Positions 1 to 7,072 of a DNA stretch of 14,845 nucleotides are shown here, piece after piece (within the stretch, counting starts at the first letter, position 1; each line of letters opens with the position of its first letter). The position numbers and the translations under genes are program-made. The notes under the pieces are model-generated. The model was not told the DNA's origin. It made no database searches and worked only from the letters and a program-made list of their open reading frames with translations. Source of the DNA: an uncultured Myxococcales bacterium (GTDB lineage: Bacteria > Myxococcota_A > UBA9042). The stretch covers positions 1 through 14,845 of the forward strand of contig CAIXAA010000899.1 of the NCBI GenBank assembly GCA_903917305.1. The letters run 5' to 3'.

Positions 1-1
1 G

Positions 2-3000
2 TCGGCGCTGCCGTACAAGTGCGTCGTCAACCCCAAGACGGTGGTGACGTGTGACACGTCGAGCAACACGGCTTGCGCGCACGACGTTTGCGCGCCGGCC
101 AGCGGCCAGTGCGGCTTGCAGCCCATCAACGAAGGCAAGGCGTGCGACGCCGACGGCAGCGTGTGCACGGTCGGCGATGCCTGCGTGGTGGGCGTGTGCC
201 AGGCGGGGCAGAAGCTGGCGTGCGACGACGGCAACCCGTGCACCGACGACGCGTGCGACACGCTGGCCGGCTGCCAACACACCGCGAAGTCGGAGGGGTG
301 CTGCGACGGCACAGCGTGCACCGGCGGCACGGCCCTCAAGACCATCGTGGCCAGCGGCGACACGTGCGTCAGCGGCGCGTGCGTTCCCGGCCCGGCCCTG
401 AACTGCGACGACGGCGAGCCTTGCACGACCGATTCCTGCGACCCGAAGAGCGGTTGCGTGAACATGGCCAACTCGCTGGCTTGCAGTGACGGCGATGCGT
501 GCACGGTGGGCGATGTGTGCTCCGGCGGGACGTGCGTGCCGGGCGCGGACAGCCTGGGCTGCGACGACGGCAATCCGTGCACGACGGACGCGTGCTCGCC
601 CAGCGTCGGCTGCCAGCACACGAACAACACATTGCCCTGCTCGGACGGCAACTTGTGCACGGGCGCGCAAGGCGCCGACGTGTGCGCGAGCGGCCAGTGC
701 GTCGCTGGCGCGCCGGTCGACTGCGACGACGGCAACTTGTGCACGACCGACACGTGCAGCTCCAGCAAGGGCTGCCAGAACGTCAACAATACCTTGGCTT
801 GCGATGACGGCAGCGCTTGCACGACGGGCGACGCCTGCTCGGGTGGCGTGTGCCAGGGCGGCACGGCGCCGAGCTGCAACGACGGCAACGCGTGCACGAC
901 GGACGCCTGCCCGGACAAGCTGGGCTGCCAGCACGTCGACAACCGATTGCCTTGCAGCGACGGCAACCTGTGCACGGGCTCCACCGGCGATTTCTGCGCG
1001 GGCGGCCAGTGCGTGCCGGGCGACACCGTCGTGTGCGACGACAACAACGCTTGCACGACAGACACTTGCGTGGCAGCGACCGGTTGCGCCTTCGCCAACA
1101 ACACGCTGCCCTGCACCGACAACAACGCGTGCACGACGACGGACACGTGCGCCAATGGCCTATGCGTGGGCGGGGCGGCGCTGAGCTGCAACGACGGCAA
1201 TCCGTGCACGGACGATGCGTGCAGCAGCACGGGTGGTTGCAGCCACGTGAACAACACTGCGACGTGCGACGACGGCAACCCTTGCACCGTGAGCGACGCG
1301 TGCGCGGCCGGCCAATGCAAGCCGGGCGCGGTGCAGAGCTGCGCGGACAACAACCCCTGCACGACGGACGCCTGCAGCCCGACGACGGGATGCACCAATG
1401 TCTTCAACACATTGCCCTGCACGGACAACGACCTGTGCACGACGACGGACGCTTGCTCCGGCGGCGTGTGCGTCGGCGGACCGGCGCTGTCGTGCGACGA
1501 TGGCAACCCGTGCACGACCGACTCGTGCACGGCGACGGGAGGCTGCGCACACGCGAACAACGCCGCGGCTTGCACGGACGGCAATGCGTGCACGGTGAGC
1601 GATGTCTGCGCGAATGGGGCGTGCCAGCCGGGCGCCGCGCTGTCCTGCGACGACGGGTTGATCTGCACGACGGACACCTGCGATCCCGCGGCGGCGGCAT
1701 CGAACGTGGCCTGCCAGCACGCGAACAACGCCGTCGCCTGCACGGACGGCAGCGTGTGCACCAGCGGCGACCAGTGCTCCAGCGGGACCTGCCTGGCCGG
1801 ACCGCAAGTCGGCTGCGACGACGGCAATCCGTGCACGGATGACACCTGCGATGCGGTCACCGGCTGCAAGCACGCGAACAACGTCGCGCCGTGCAGCGAC
1901 GGCAACGGCTGCACCAGCGGCGATGTCTGCTCCGGCGGCGTTTGCCAAGTGGGCGCGACGGGTTGCAGCGCGCACGCCACGTGCAACGGCTCCGGCGCGG
2001 GCGCGGTGTGCGTGTGCGCGAGCGGCTACATCGGCGACGGGTTCACGTGCGCGCTCGGCTCCACCGGCGCGGAGGGCGCGTTCGCACCGCCAGGCAGCAT
2101 GACGCTGAGCCCGGGCATCCACAATTTCACCACGATCACCATCGCTTCTGGCGTCATCGTCGCGGCAGACCCGGGCAGCGGCGTCCTCGACTTGCGCGCG
2201 ACGGGCGCCATCCGCATCGACGGCATCCTGGACGTCTCCGGCGCACCCGGCGGCGACGGCGCGGCGACGCCGGTGTACCTGGGCGGCGGCGGTGGCGGCG
2301 CGACCGCGGCGGTCGGCTCCCCCGGCGCGACGGGCAGCACCGCGTTCTGCGCCGTCGGCGGCCTCGGCGGCTTGGGCGCAGTCGGCTACCCGGCCACGTC
2401 CTCCGACGCCAACGACTACTGCTTGTACGCACCGGGCAGCCATGGCGGCGGTGGCGGCGGCGGGCAGTGCTCGGCCGGCTCGGGCGGCGGCGGCTATGCC
2501 GCGGGCGGCGGCGGCGGCGCCTACCTCAGCACGGGCGGCGTCGGCGGATCCGCGGGCGACGGCACCGGCGGCGCGGGCGGCTACCCCGGCTCGGGCGGCT
2601 ACGTGGCCGGCGGCGGCGGCAGCGGCACGGCTTCGGGCGTCTACAACGGCGTCAGCGCACAGGGCGGCCTGGATGTCATGCAGGGGGCGGGCGGCGGCGG
2701 CGGCTCGATCGGCGCCTCGGCGGCTGGCGATCTCGCCGTCGCAACGACCTTGCTGCCAGGCTCGGCCGGCGGCGGCGGCGGCGGACAGTGCATCGCCGAC
2801 ACGATCCCGAACGGCGGCGGCGGCGGCGGCGGCGGCGGCGTCTTGCGGCTCGCCTCGCCGGTCTCGATCACCATCACGGGCCAGATCCTCGCGCGCGGCG
2901 GCGCTGGCGGCGGCACGATCAGCAGCGCCTACGAGTGTTCTGGCGGTGGCGGCGGCGGCTCGGGCGGCGTGCTGTGGCTGGCCAGCCCGCGGCTCCTCAT

Positions 3001-3241
3001 CGACGCTGCGGCGCTGATCAGCGTGCGCGGCGGCCTGGGCGGCACATCCATGCATGACAATGGCATCGGCGCCGAACCATGCAGCCCGGGTGGCGCAGGT
3101 GGCCCCGGCCGCATTCGCCTTTCCTACGACGCGGCGCTGTCTTCGCTGGCGGGAACGTGGGAATTGGCTGGCAGTTGGACGCCGAGTGGCGGAGCGACCA
3201 ACGTGCCCGGCATGCCGTTCGTGGCAGCCTGGCCGGACTGA
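2..3241 (+). CDS. Cys-rich CTDC-repeat / EGF / Gly-rich surface protein, 5' partial
   Basis: The reading frame is open to the left edge (frame from base 2), so the true start and any signal peptide lie outside the window; 1079 residues are visible. Residues about 74-654 are some eleven tandem modules of about 51 residues with eight cysteines each, built on CDDGNPCTTDSC-like cores that resemble the Dictyostelium CTDC repeat (PF00526). An EGF-like module follows (about 655-684, ending in CVCASGYIGDGFTC), then a beta-rich stretch (about 697-750), then a region full of poly-Gly runs (about 760-1035), closing with a GGPGRIRLSYD-type end. The many paired cysteines imply an oxidising, extracellular or envelope location; a matrix, adhesion or coat role is inference. 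The TGA at 3239-3241 lies 10 bases from the convergent stop of the cytochrome gene. The frame and repeats are certain, the function is not. Confidence 0.85.
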   Translation, partial: SALPYKCVVNPKTVVTCDTSSNTACAHDVCAPASGQCGLQPINEGKACDADGSVCTVGDACVVGVCQAGQKLACDDGNPCTDDACDTLAGCQHTAKSEGCCDGTACTGGTALKTIVASGDTCVSGACVPGPALNCDDGEPCTTDSCDPKSGCVNMANSLACSDGDACTVGDVCSGGTCVPGADSLGCDDGNPCTTDACSPSVGCQHTNNTLPCSDGNLCTGAQGADVCASGQCVAGAPVDCDDGNLCTTDTCSSSKGCQNVNNTLACDDGSACTTGDACSGGVCQGGTAPSCNDGNACTTDACPDKLGCQHVDNRLPCSDGNLCTGSTGDFCAGGQCVPGDTVVCDDNNACTTDTCVAATGCAFANNTLPCTDNNACTTTDTCANGLCVGGAALSCNDGNPCTDDACSSTGGCSHVNNTATCDDGNPCTVSDACAAGQCKPGAVQSCADNNPCTTDACSPTTGCTNVFNTLPCTDNDLCTTTDACSGGVCVGGPALSCDDGNPCTTDSCTATGGCAHANNAAACTDGNACTVSDVCANGACQPGAALSCDDGLICTTDTCDPAAAASNVACQHANNAVACTDGSVCTSGDQCSSGTCLAGPQVGCDDGNPCTDDTCDAVTGCKHANNVAPCSDGNGCTSGDVCSGGVCQVGATGCSAHATCNGSGAGAVCVCASGYIGDGFTCALGSTGAEGAFAPPGSMTLSPGIHNFTTITIASGVIVAADPGSGVLDLRATGAIRIDGILDVSGAPGGDGAATPVYLGGGGGGATAAVGSPGATGSTAFCAVGGLGGLGAVGYPATSSDANDYCLYAPGSHGGGGGGGQCSAGSGGGGYAAGGGGGAYLSTGGVGGSAGDGTGGAGGYPGSGGYVAGGGGSGTASGVYNGVSAQGGLDVMQGAGGGGGSIGASAAGDLAVATTLLPGSAGGGGGGQCIADTIPNGGGGGGGGGVLRLASPVSITITGQILARGGAGGGTISSAYECSGGGGGGSGGVLWLASPRLLIDAAALISVRGGLGGTSMHDNGIGAEPCSPGGAGGPGRIRLSYDAALSSLAGTWELAGSWTPSGGATNVPGMPFVAAWPD
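221..1963 (+). repeat. Tandem 8-Cys protein repeats (about 11 units of ~153 bp)
   Basis: Each unit has two half-repeats. Half A is C-x5-C-x4-C-x5-C with the core DDGNPCTTDxC. Half B is C-x5-C-x5-C-x4-C with the core SDGxxCTxxDxC. They are joined by a short linker such as NNTLP. Most units are 50-53 residues long. Two carry a small insertion in half B, and one (near 1680-1720) carries an insertion in half A. A more divergent unit precedes the first clear one. The DNA copies are similar enough (recurrent tgcgacgacggcaa and tgcacgacgga blocks) that unequal recombination could change copy number. Confidence 0.85.
2813..2839 (+). repeat. GGC trinucleotide run (poly-Gly)
   Basis: Nine consecutive GGC codons sit inside the glycine-rich tail. 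Shorter GGC/GGT runs lie at about 2281-2300, 2440-2520 and 2940-2960. Slippage here would change the number of glycines without breaking the frame. The run also explains the long spurious open frame on the opposite strand. Confidence 0.8.
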
Positions 3242-3251
3242 TGGCCAGATC

Positions 3252-3707
3252 CTACTTCTTGAGGCCACGCACGAAAGCGACCAGACCATCGACCTGATCG
3301 GCCGGCAGGTCCTTGAACGCCTTCATCTTGTGCGGCACGCCACCTTCGTCGCGATCCACGCCCTCGGTGATGGCCTTCTTGATCTGCGCATCGCTGACCT
3401 TGGCCTGCCAGGCCGCCGTCGTGAAATCCGGGGTCTTGGGCGGCTTGCCCTTGCCGTCCGCGCCGTGGCAAGCCTTGCACTTGCTGGCGAAAACCGCCGT
3501 GACATCGACCTTGGGCGCTGCCGCCTTGGCCGGCTCCGCCGCCTTGGCCGGTTCCGCCGCGGCGTCCGGCTTGGCAGGCGCGGTCTTGGCGGGCTTCTTG
3601 GCCTTCTTCTTGGCCGCCGAAGCGGTGCCGACAAGACCGACAGCGAGCAGAAGCGCACAGCAGACGGACACGATCACCTGGATCTTCTTACGAAACTGGC
3701 TGGACAT
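3252..3707 (-). CDS. Secreted small c-type cytochrome
   Basis: A 151-residue protein. The start is ATG at 3707 because GGAGGAACC directly precedes it (3708-3716); a longer frame to 3749 lacks such a site. A basic N-terminus and hydrophobic stretch (about 9-28) end in TASA|A, a plausible signal peptidase I site near residue 31. A Lys/Ala/Pro-rich linker (about 33-66) includes a repeated AEPAKA unit. The haem-binding motif CKACH is at residues 77-81, and Met128 (in HKMKAF) is the likely axial ligand. This is the usual single-domain class I layout with a C-terminal helix, seen in periplasmic electron carriers. The partner oxidoreductase is not in the window. It is divergent from the thioesterase gene and has its own predicted promoter. 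Confidence 0.88.
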   Translation of the reverse strand: MSSQFRKKIQVIVSVCCALLLAVGLVGTASAAKKKAKKPAKTAPAKPDAAAEPAKAAEPAKAAAPKVDVTAVFASKCKACHGADGKGKPPKTPDFTTAAWQAKVSDAQIKKAITEGVDRDEGGVPHKMKAFKDLPADQVDGLVAFVRGLKK

Positions 3708-3756
3708 GGTTCCTCCATGGGGTTGCGACTGCCAAGCCATGCCTGGCACGGCCGGG

Positions 3757-3784
3757 AGTGTAGGTCCGCAGCCCCCAAGGTCAA
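3757..3784 (-). promoter_or_regulatory. Sigma70-like promoter of the cytochrome gene
   Basis: On the minus strand, TTGACC (3779-3784) and TACACT (3757-3762) are separated by 16 bases. The match to TTGACA/TATAAT is 5/6 and 4/6. Transcription would start about 40 bases ahead of the cytochrome ATG. This is the best promoter match seen in the window. Confidence 0.5.
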
Positions 3785-3800
3785 GGCGCCTGGACCGCAG

Positions 3801-3822
3801 GCGATGCGGGCATTAGCATCGC
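3801..3822. promoter_or_regulatory. Inverted repeat in the cytochrome/thioesterase divergent region
   Basis: Perfect 7-base arms GCGATGC (3801-3807) and GCATCGC (3816-3822) flank an 8-base spacer, 24 bases ahead of the thioesterase ATG and just upstream of the cytochrome -35 box. A GTCACC direct repeat (3823-3828 and 3830-3835) follows. This could be an operator for a dimeric regulator or a leader hairpin; no regulator is identified. Confidence 0.35.
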
Positions 3823-3846
3823 GTCACCTGTCACCGAGGTTGCCCC

Positions 3847-4302
3847 ATGGACGCCGTCACCCACGACCGCAACGCCTACCCGTTCATGACCGAAATCCGC
3901 GTCCGGCTCAGTGAGACCGACGCCGTTGGAATCGTCTATTTCGGTAGCTTTTCCACGTACATGGACGTCGGTCGCATGGACTACCTGAACCACCTCGGCC
4001 TCACGCGCCTGGATGGTCCGGTGCGCGACCTGATCCCCGGCGCGGTGGTGAACGCCCAGCTGAACTTCCTCAGCCCGGCGCGCTACAACGACATCCTGCT
4101 GCTCCACGTGCGGGTCGCGCGCATCGGCAAGACCAGCTATACGTTCCACTTTCTCATCCAGGACAAGCGCTCGCCGCGCGTCATTGCCACGGGCCAGCTC
4201 ACGCTCGCCTGGCTGGGCCAGGACTTCAAGCCGGTGCCGATCCCGGAGGAGTTCCGCTCCGCGATCGAAGCCTTCGAAGGCGGCTCGCGCTCCGCACCGT
4301 GA
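3847..4302 (+). CDS. Acyl-CoA thioesterase, 4HBT/YbgC-FadM hotdog family
   Basis: 151 residues, the normal length of a single hotdog domain. The family signature is near the N-terminus: SETDAVGIVYFGSF, with Asp25 as the conserved catalytic aspartate, followed by YMDVGRMDYL on the central hotdog helix and the strand pattern VVNAQLNFLSPARYND. Members hydrolyse acyl-CoA thioesters in the cytoplasm. The substrate cannot be read from the sequence. YbgC proper usually sits in a tol-pal operon, which is absent here, so I give no symbol. ATG at 3847 has GAGG (3836-3839) seven bases upstream; the Met at residue 14 would be an alternative start but removes little. The gene is divergent from the cytochrome gene and 79 bases upstream of the lipoprotein gene. 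Confidence 0.87.
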   Translation: MDAVTHDRNAYPFMTEIRVRLSETDAVGIVYFGSFSTYMDVGRMDYLNHLGLTRLDGPVRDLIPGAVVNAQLNFLSPARYNDILLLHVRVARIGKTSYTFHFLIQDKRSPRVIATGQLTLAWLGQDFKPVPIPEEFRSAIEAFEGGSRSAP

Positions 4303-4312
4303 CGGCACGAAC

Positions 4313-4340
4313 TTGCGGCAGCGCAAGGCGCAGGTAGGAT
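4313..4340 (+). promoter_or_regulatory. Possible promoter of the small lipoprotein gene
   Basis: TTGCGG (4313-4318) and TAGGAT (4335-4340) are spaced by 16 bases, 42 bases before the lipoprotein ATG. The -35 match is weak (3/6), so read-through from the thioesterase gene is equally possible. Confidence 0.25.
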
Positions 4341-4381
4341 GCCGGACGGCCATCGTGCACGCAGCGCGCAAGGGGCAGAGC

Positions 4382-4627
4382 ATGGACTTGAAGCGGATCC
4401 TGGTCTCGGTGTGCCTCGCGGGCGCGCTCCTGCCCGCGTGCATCCCGACGCGCGACCTGCCCGTGCTCACCTGCAGCGCGGACTCCGACTGCCCGGCCGG
4501 CGCAAACTTGACGTGCAATCTCAAGACCCTGCGCTGCGAGAAGTGCGACGCGTGCAGCACGGCCAAGGACACGTCGACCACGGATGTGCTCGTGGTTCCT
4601 GACGATGTGTCGCTGACCGGCGGCTAG
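4382..4627 (+). CDS. Small Cys-rich lipoprotein
   Basis: 81 residues from ATG 4382, with an AGGGG stretch just upstream; the same frame is open further back but overlaps the thioesterase gene and is not coding there. MDLKR followed by a hydrophobic core ends in the lipobox LPAC (Cys20), predicting signal peptidase II cleavage and lipid anchoring. The mature part holds six more cysteines (TCSADSDCP, TC, RCEKCDAC), a compact disulfide pattern resembling the DSDCP modules common in myxobacterial lipoproteins, followed by a Thr/Val/Asp-rich tail. No enzymatic motif is visible and the function is unknown. Its stop codon overlaps that of the methyltransferase gene on the other strand. Confidence 0.7.
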   Translation: MDLKRILVSVCLAGALLPACIPTRDLPVLTCSADSDCPAGANLTCNLKTLRCEKCDACSTAKDTSTTDVLVVPDDVSLTGG

Positions 4628-5511
4628 CTCCTCCAGGTCAGCAGCAAGCGGTCCGTGACGACTTCGTCTTCCAGCGTGCGGCCCTGCATCTGGAAGCGGC
4701 GCAGCATCGAGCGGCCGACGTCCACGCTGGCCGCGGTGTCGAACAAGTCCTCTGGAATCGCGACGTCGCAGATGCGGCCGCCGGATTGCTTGCTGCCGTC
4801 GATGCTGAGCGCCACGCGCACGCCGCGGTCCTTGCAGCGGGCGATCGCCGCCATGAGGCGGGCCAGCGAGAAGCCCTGCGCGCCGTAGAGCGTGGATTCG
4901 CAATCGGTATAGGGCGGGTCGCAGTAGACGAGGTCGCCGGCCTGCGCGCCGTCGAGTAGCGTCTCGAAGTCCGCGTGAACAAAACGCGTTCCCGCCACGC
5001 GCTCGCGCCACTCGGGCACGCGCTCGGCGAACGATGCCGGCGAGATCGGCTTGTGCGCTCCGCACGGCGTGTTCATCGCGCCTTTCTGATCAAAGCGGAT
5101 CACGCCGCCGTAGCAGGCGCGCGCCAGCACCACGAGGTCGCCGGGGTTGGGCGCGGCGTTGAACTGGGCACGAATCTCGTTGTACGCCGCCTTCTTGTCG
5201 CCGGCTTGCAGGCGCGGCCAGCCGGCTTCGTACCAGGCGATGAGCTGCGCCGGCTCGGTCTGCAGCGTGCGCCAGAGCGCGACCAGCGGCGCCAGCACGT
5301 CGCCGGCGATCGCGCGCTGCGGCGCCAAGGTCGCGAGCACCGCACCGCTGCCGATGAACGGCTCGATGTACGTCCCGAAATCGTCAGGAAAAACCGAGAC
5401 GATGCCCGCAGCGAAGCGCTGCTTGTTGCCGATCCACTTGAGCAATTGTTGGCGCGGCGGCGTCCTGCGTTCGGTCCAGAGCAGCGGCAAACCGGGAGAA
5501 GATGAGGTCAC
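4624..5511 (-). CDS. D12-class (Dam-like) adenine-specific DNA methyltransferase
   Basis: 295 residues, near the usual 260-300 of the family. Motifs in order: KWIGNK (25-30), the SAM-site variant of the Dam KWxGGK box; EPFIGSGAV (50-58), the FxGxG SAM-binding loop; CDPPYTDCES (197-206), containing the catalytic DPPY; then RVALSIDGSK (232-241). It should transfer a methyl group from SAM to adenine N6 in DNA. The target sequence cannot be read from the protein. The start is GTG at 5511 with AAGGCGG upstream; no earlier start fits, and the next Met comes after the SAM motifs. No restriction endonuclease lies beside it, so it is an orphan enzyme here. It lies 31 bases downstream of the FHA gene, probably co-transcribed with it. 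Confidence 0.88.
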   Translation of the reverse strand: MTSSSPGLPLLWTERRTPPRQQLLKWIGNKQRFAAGIVSVFPDDFGTYIEPFIGSGAVLATLAPQRAIAGDVLAPLVALWRTLQTEPAQLIAWYEAGWPRLQAGDKKAAYNEIRAQFNAAPNPGDLVVLARACYGGVIRFDQKGAMNTPCGAHKPISPASFAERVPEWRERVAGTRFVHADFETLLDGAQAGDLVYCDPPYTDCESTLYGAQGFSLARLMAAIARCKDRGVRVALSIDGSKQSGGRICDVAIPEDLFDTAASVDVGRSMLRRFQMQGRTLEDEVVTDRLLLTWRS

Positions 5512-5542
5512 GGGGCCGCCTTCGGGACATTCAGTCGTGCAA

Positions 5543-6949
5543 TCACGGCTTGGGCTTGTCGTGCTGGGTCTGCGTCTCGTCGAACATCCGGCGGCTGCGA
5601 TCGACGACCACGTGGCGCACGTGCCGCTGGCTCGGGTCCGCCTCGCCTGGCAGCGGCGGCGGCCGCGCCTCCGGCCGCAACGAAGGCCGCGGAATCGGGG
5701 CGGAATTTTGCGGGGCGCGCAGCAATTCGCCGCGACCAGCCGTCGTGTCCAGCACCTGCGTCAGCGGCCCGCTCACGAACACGCCGCTCGGTGGGCGCAG
5801 CGGCGGCGGTTGCTCCCGCAGGCGCACGGCGATCGCGTCCTGGTCCAGCACCTGCGTGTTCTGATCGTGCAGCGGCGGCGCACTCGGCAGCGGCGGCGGC
5901 GCCCCCTGCCACGGCGGCAGCACGTCTTCGCCGGCAGCCGCCAGCACCTCGGGCTTGATGCGCACGGCCGGCGGCTGCGGCGGGCGCGCTTCATGCGCGG
6001 CGCGGATCATCGCCAGCGAAGCGATCTCCGTCACAGGCACCAGGGCCTCTTGCAGCGGCGGCGGCAGATCGGTGCGCTCCGACCCGGCATTGGCAGCATC
6101 GGCCGGCCGGATGAACCCACCTTGCACCGGGCTCAGATCGGCGGCGCGCTGGCGCGGCGACTGGGCGCCCGGATCGCGGCGCTGCCCCGGCGATCGGTCC
6201 ATCGGCGGCAGCGCACCCAGCGGAATCTTGGGCTTGTCCGGACGCGCCGTCGGCAGCAGCAGGCCGTGCGCGTCGGCGGGCAGCAGGTGCAGGCGCAGCG
6301 AGAAGATGCCGACCTGCAGCAGCGCGCCCTCGCCCACGCGCCGGCGCTCGGCGGCACCCGGCGGCTGTGACTTGTTCGAAGCCACCGGATCCACGACGAA
6401 CACCGAGTCCGTGCCGTAGCATTCGAGGATCAGGTGGTTGTCGGCCACGCTCGGATCGTCGAGCTGCAGGTCCGATCCATGGCGGCCGATCCGCACGACC
6501 GTGCGCCGCAGCACGCAGGCGTGCAGGACCGCACCGCCGCGCATCACGGTCAGGCCGATGGCCATCTCGGCTGGCGTATCATCGCGACCATACAGGAATT
6601 CCCGATCCGCCAGGCCGATGCGATCGCCGCCGTAGAGCCGGTGGATGCCCACCACGGGCGCGCCGTTGAGCAGCACCTTGGCGCCGTCGTAGACCTTGAG
6701 GTGGTGATCGGCATCGCGACGAAAGACCAGCAGCGTGTGCGGCCGGACGTGCGGATGGTCGATCCAGATGTCATTGCTGACGTCGCGGCCGATGCGCACG
6801 CGCTCCGCGTCCAACTGGAAGCGCAGGACGCGACCGTCGTCGTCAAAGAAGAGGTAGGCGGAAGGTACGGAATTCGCGGGTTCGATGGCGACCTCTCCGG
6901 ACCGGCAGTCCCGGTGCGTGATGGTGCCCTGCTGCTCGCCCGCGGTCAA
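5543..6949 (-). CDS. Tandem FHA-domain protein with proline-rich C-terminus
   Basis: About 468 residues if translation starts at the TTG at 6949; no ATG or GTG precedes the first domain in a credible place, so the start is uncertain. The frame stays open to 8182, but that part is antisense to lepB and not coding. FHA domain 1 spans about 31-122 (VRIGRDVSNDI, H71, LLNG at 93-96). FHA domain 2 spans about 131-220 (VRIGRHGSDL, H172). Both keep the GR arginine (R55, R156). The serine of the SxxH motif, which contacts phosphothreonine, is Val in the first domain and Ala in the second. The remainder (about 225-468) is low-complexity, Pro- and Gln-rich, probably disordered. No signal peptide or membrane segment is visible, so a cytoplasmic scaffold role is likely. 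No kinase gene is in the window. Confidence 0.8.
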   Translation of the reverse strand: MTAGEQQGTITHRDCRSGEVAIEPANSVPSAYLFFDDDGRVLRFQLDAERVRIGRDVSNDIWIDHPHVRPHTLLVFRRDADHHLKVYDGAKVLLNGAPVVGIHRLYGGDRIGLADREFLYGRDDTPAEMAIGLTVMRGGAVLHACVLRRTVVRIGRHGSDLQLDDPSVADNHLILECYGTDSVFVVDPVASNKSQPPGAAERRRVGEGALLQVGIFSLRLHLLPADAHGLLLPTARPDKPKIPLGALPPMDRSPGQRRDPGAQSPRQRAADLSPVQGGFIRPADAANAGSERTDLPPPLQEALVPVTEIASLAMIRAAHEARPPQPPAVRIKPEVLAAAGEDVLPPWQGAPPPLPSAPPLHDQNTQVLDQDAIAVRLREQPPPLRPPSGVFVSGPLTQVLDTTAGRGELLRAPQNSAPIPRPSLRPEARPPPLPGEADPSQRHVRHVVVDRSRRMFDETQTQHDKPKP

Positions 6950-7003
6950 AGGGTCTTGGTGACCCGCCGCGCGCCGCCCCCCTCGCTCCGTGCTGCGGCG
7001 CGG

Positions 7004-7032
7004 TGGACAAAACCTCGGCTGGACTCTAGGCT
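7004..7032 (+). promoter_or_regulatory. Possible promoter of the lepB-pyr operon
   Basis: TGGACA (7004-7009; 5/6) and TAGGCT (7027-7032; 3/6) are spaced by 17 bases, leaving a leader of about 35 bases before the lepB ATG. The 123-base divergent region also holds an 8-base inverted repeat (6970-6977 with 6995-7002). The weak -10 keeps confidence low. Confidence 0.35.
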
Positions 7033-7072
7033 CCGCGCCTGCAATCCGCCGTGCCCGCCCTGCGGAGGAACG

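Noticed and set aside
1160..3289. 709-codon open frame on the minus strand opposite the Cys/Gly-rich gene
   Set aside because: The translation is Ala/Arg-rich low complexity with no domain; it arises because GC-rich repeated codons on the plus strand avoid stops in antisense.
6970..7002. Inverted repeat CGCGCCGC / GCGGCGCG upstream of lepB as an operator or PyrR leader
   Set aside because: It is pure G/C with a 17-base spacer in a GC-rich region and lies upstream of the predicted -35, so it is not in the leader; chance is likely.
6434..7072. Upstream extension of lepB to 6434
   Set aside because: It would overlap the FHA gene in antisense; ATG 7073 has a near-perfect ribosome-binding site.
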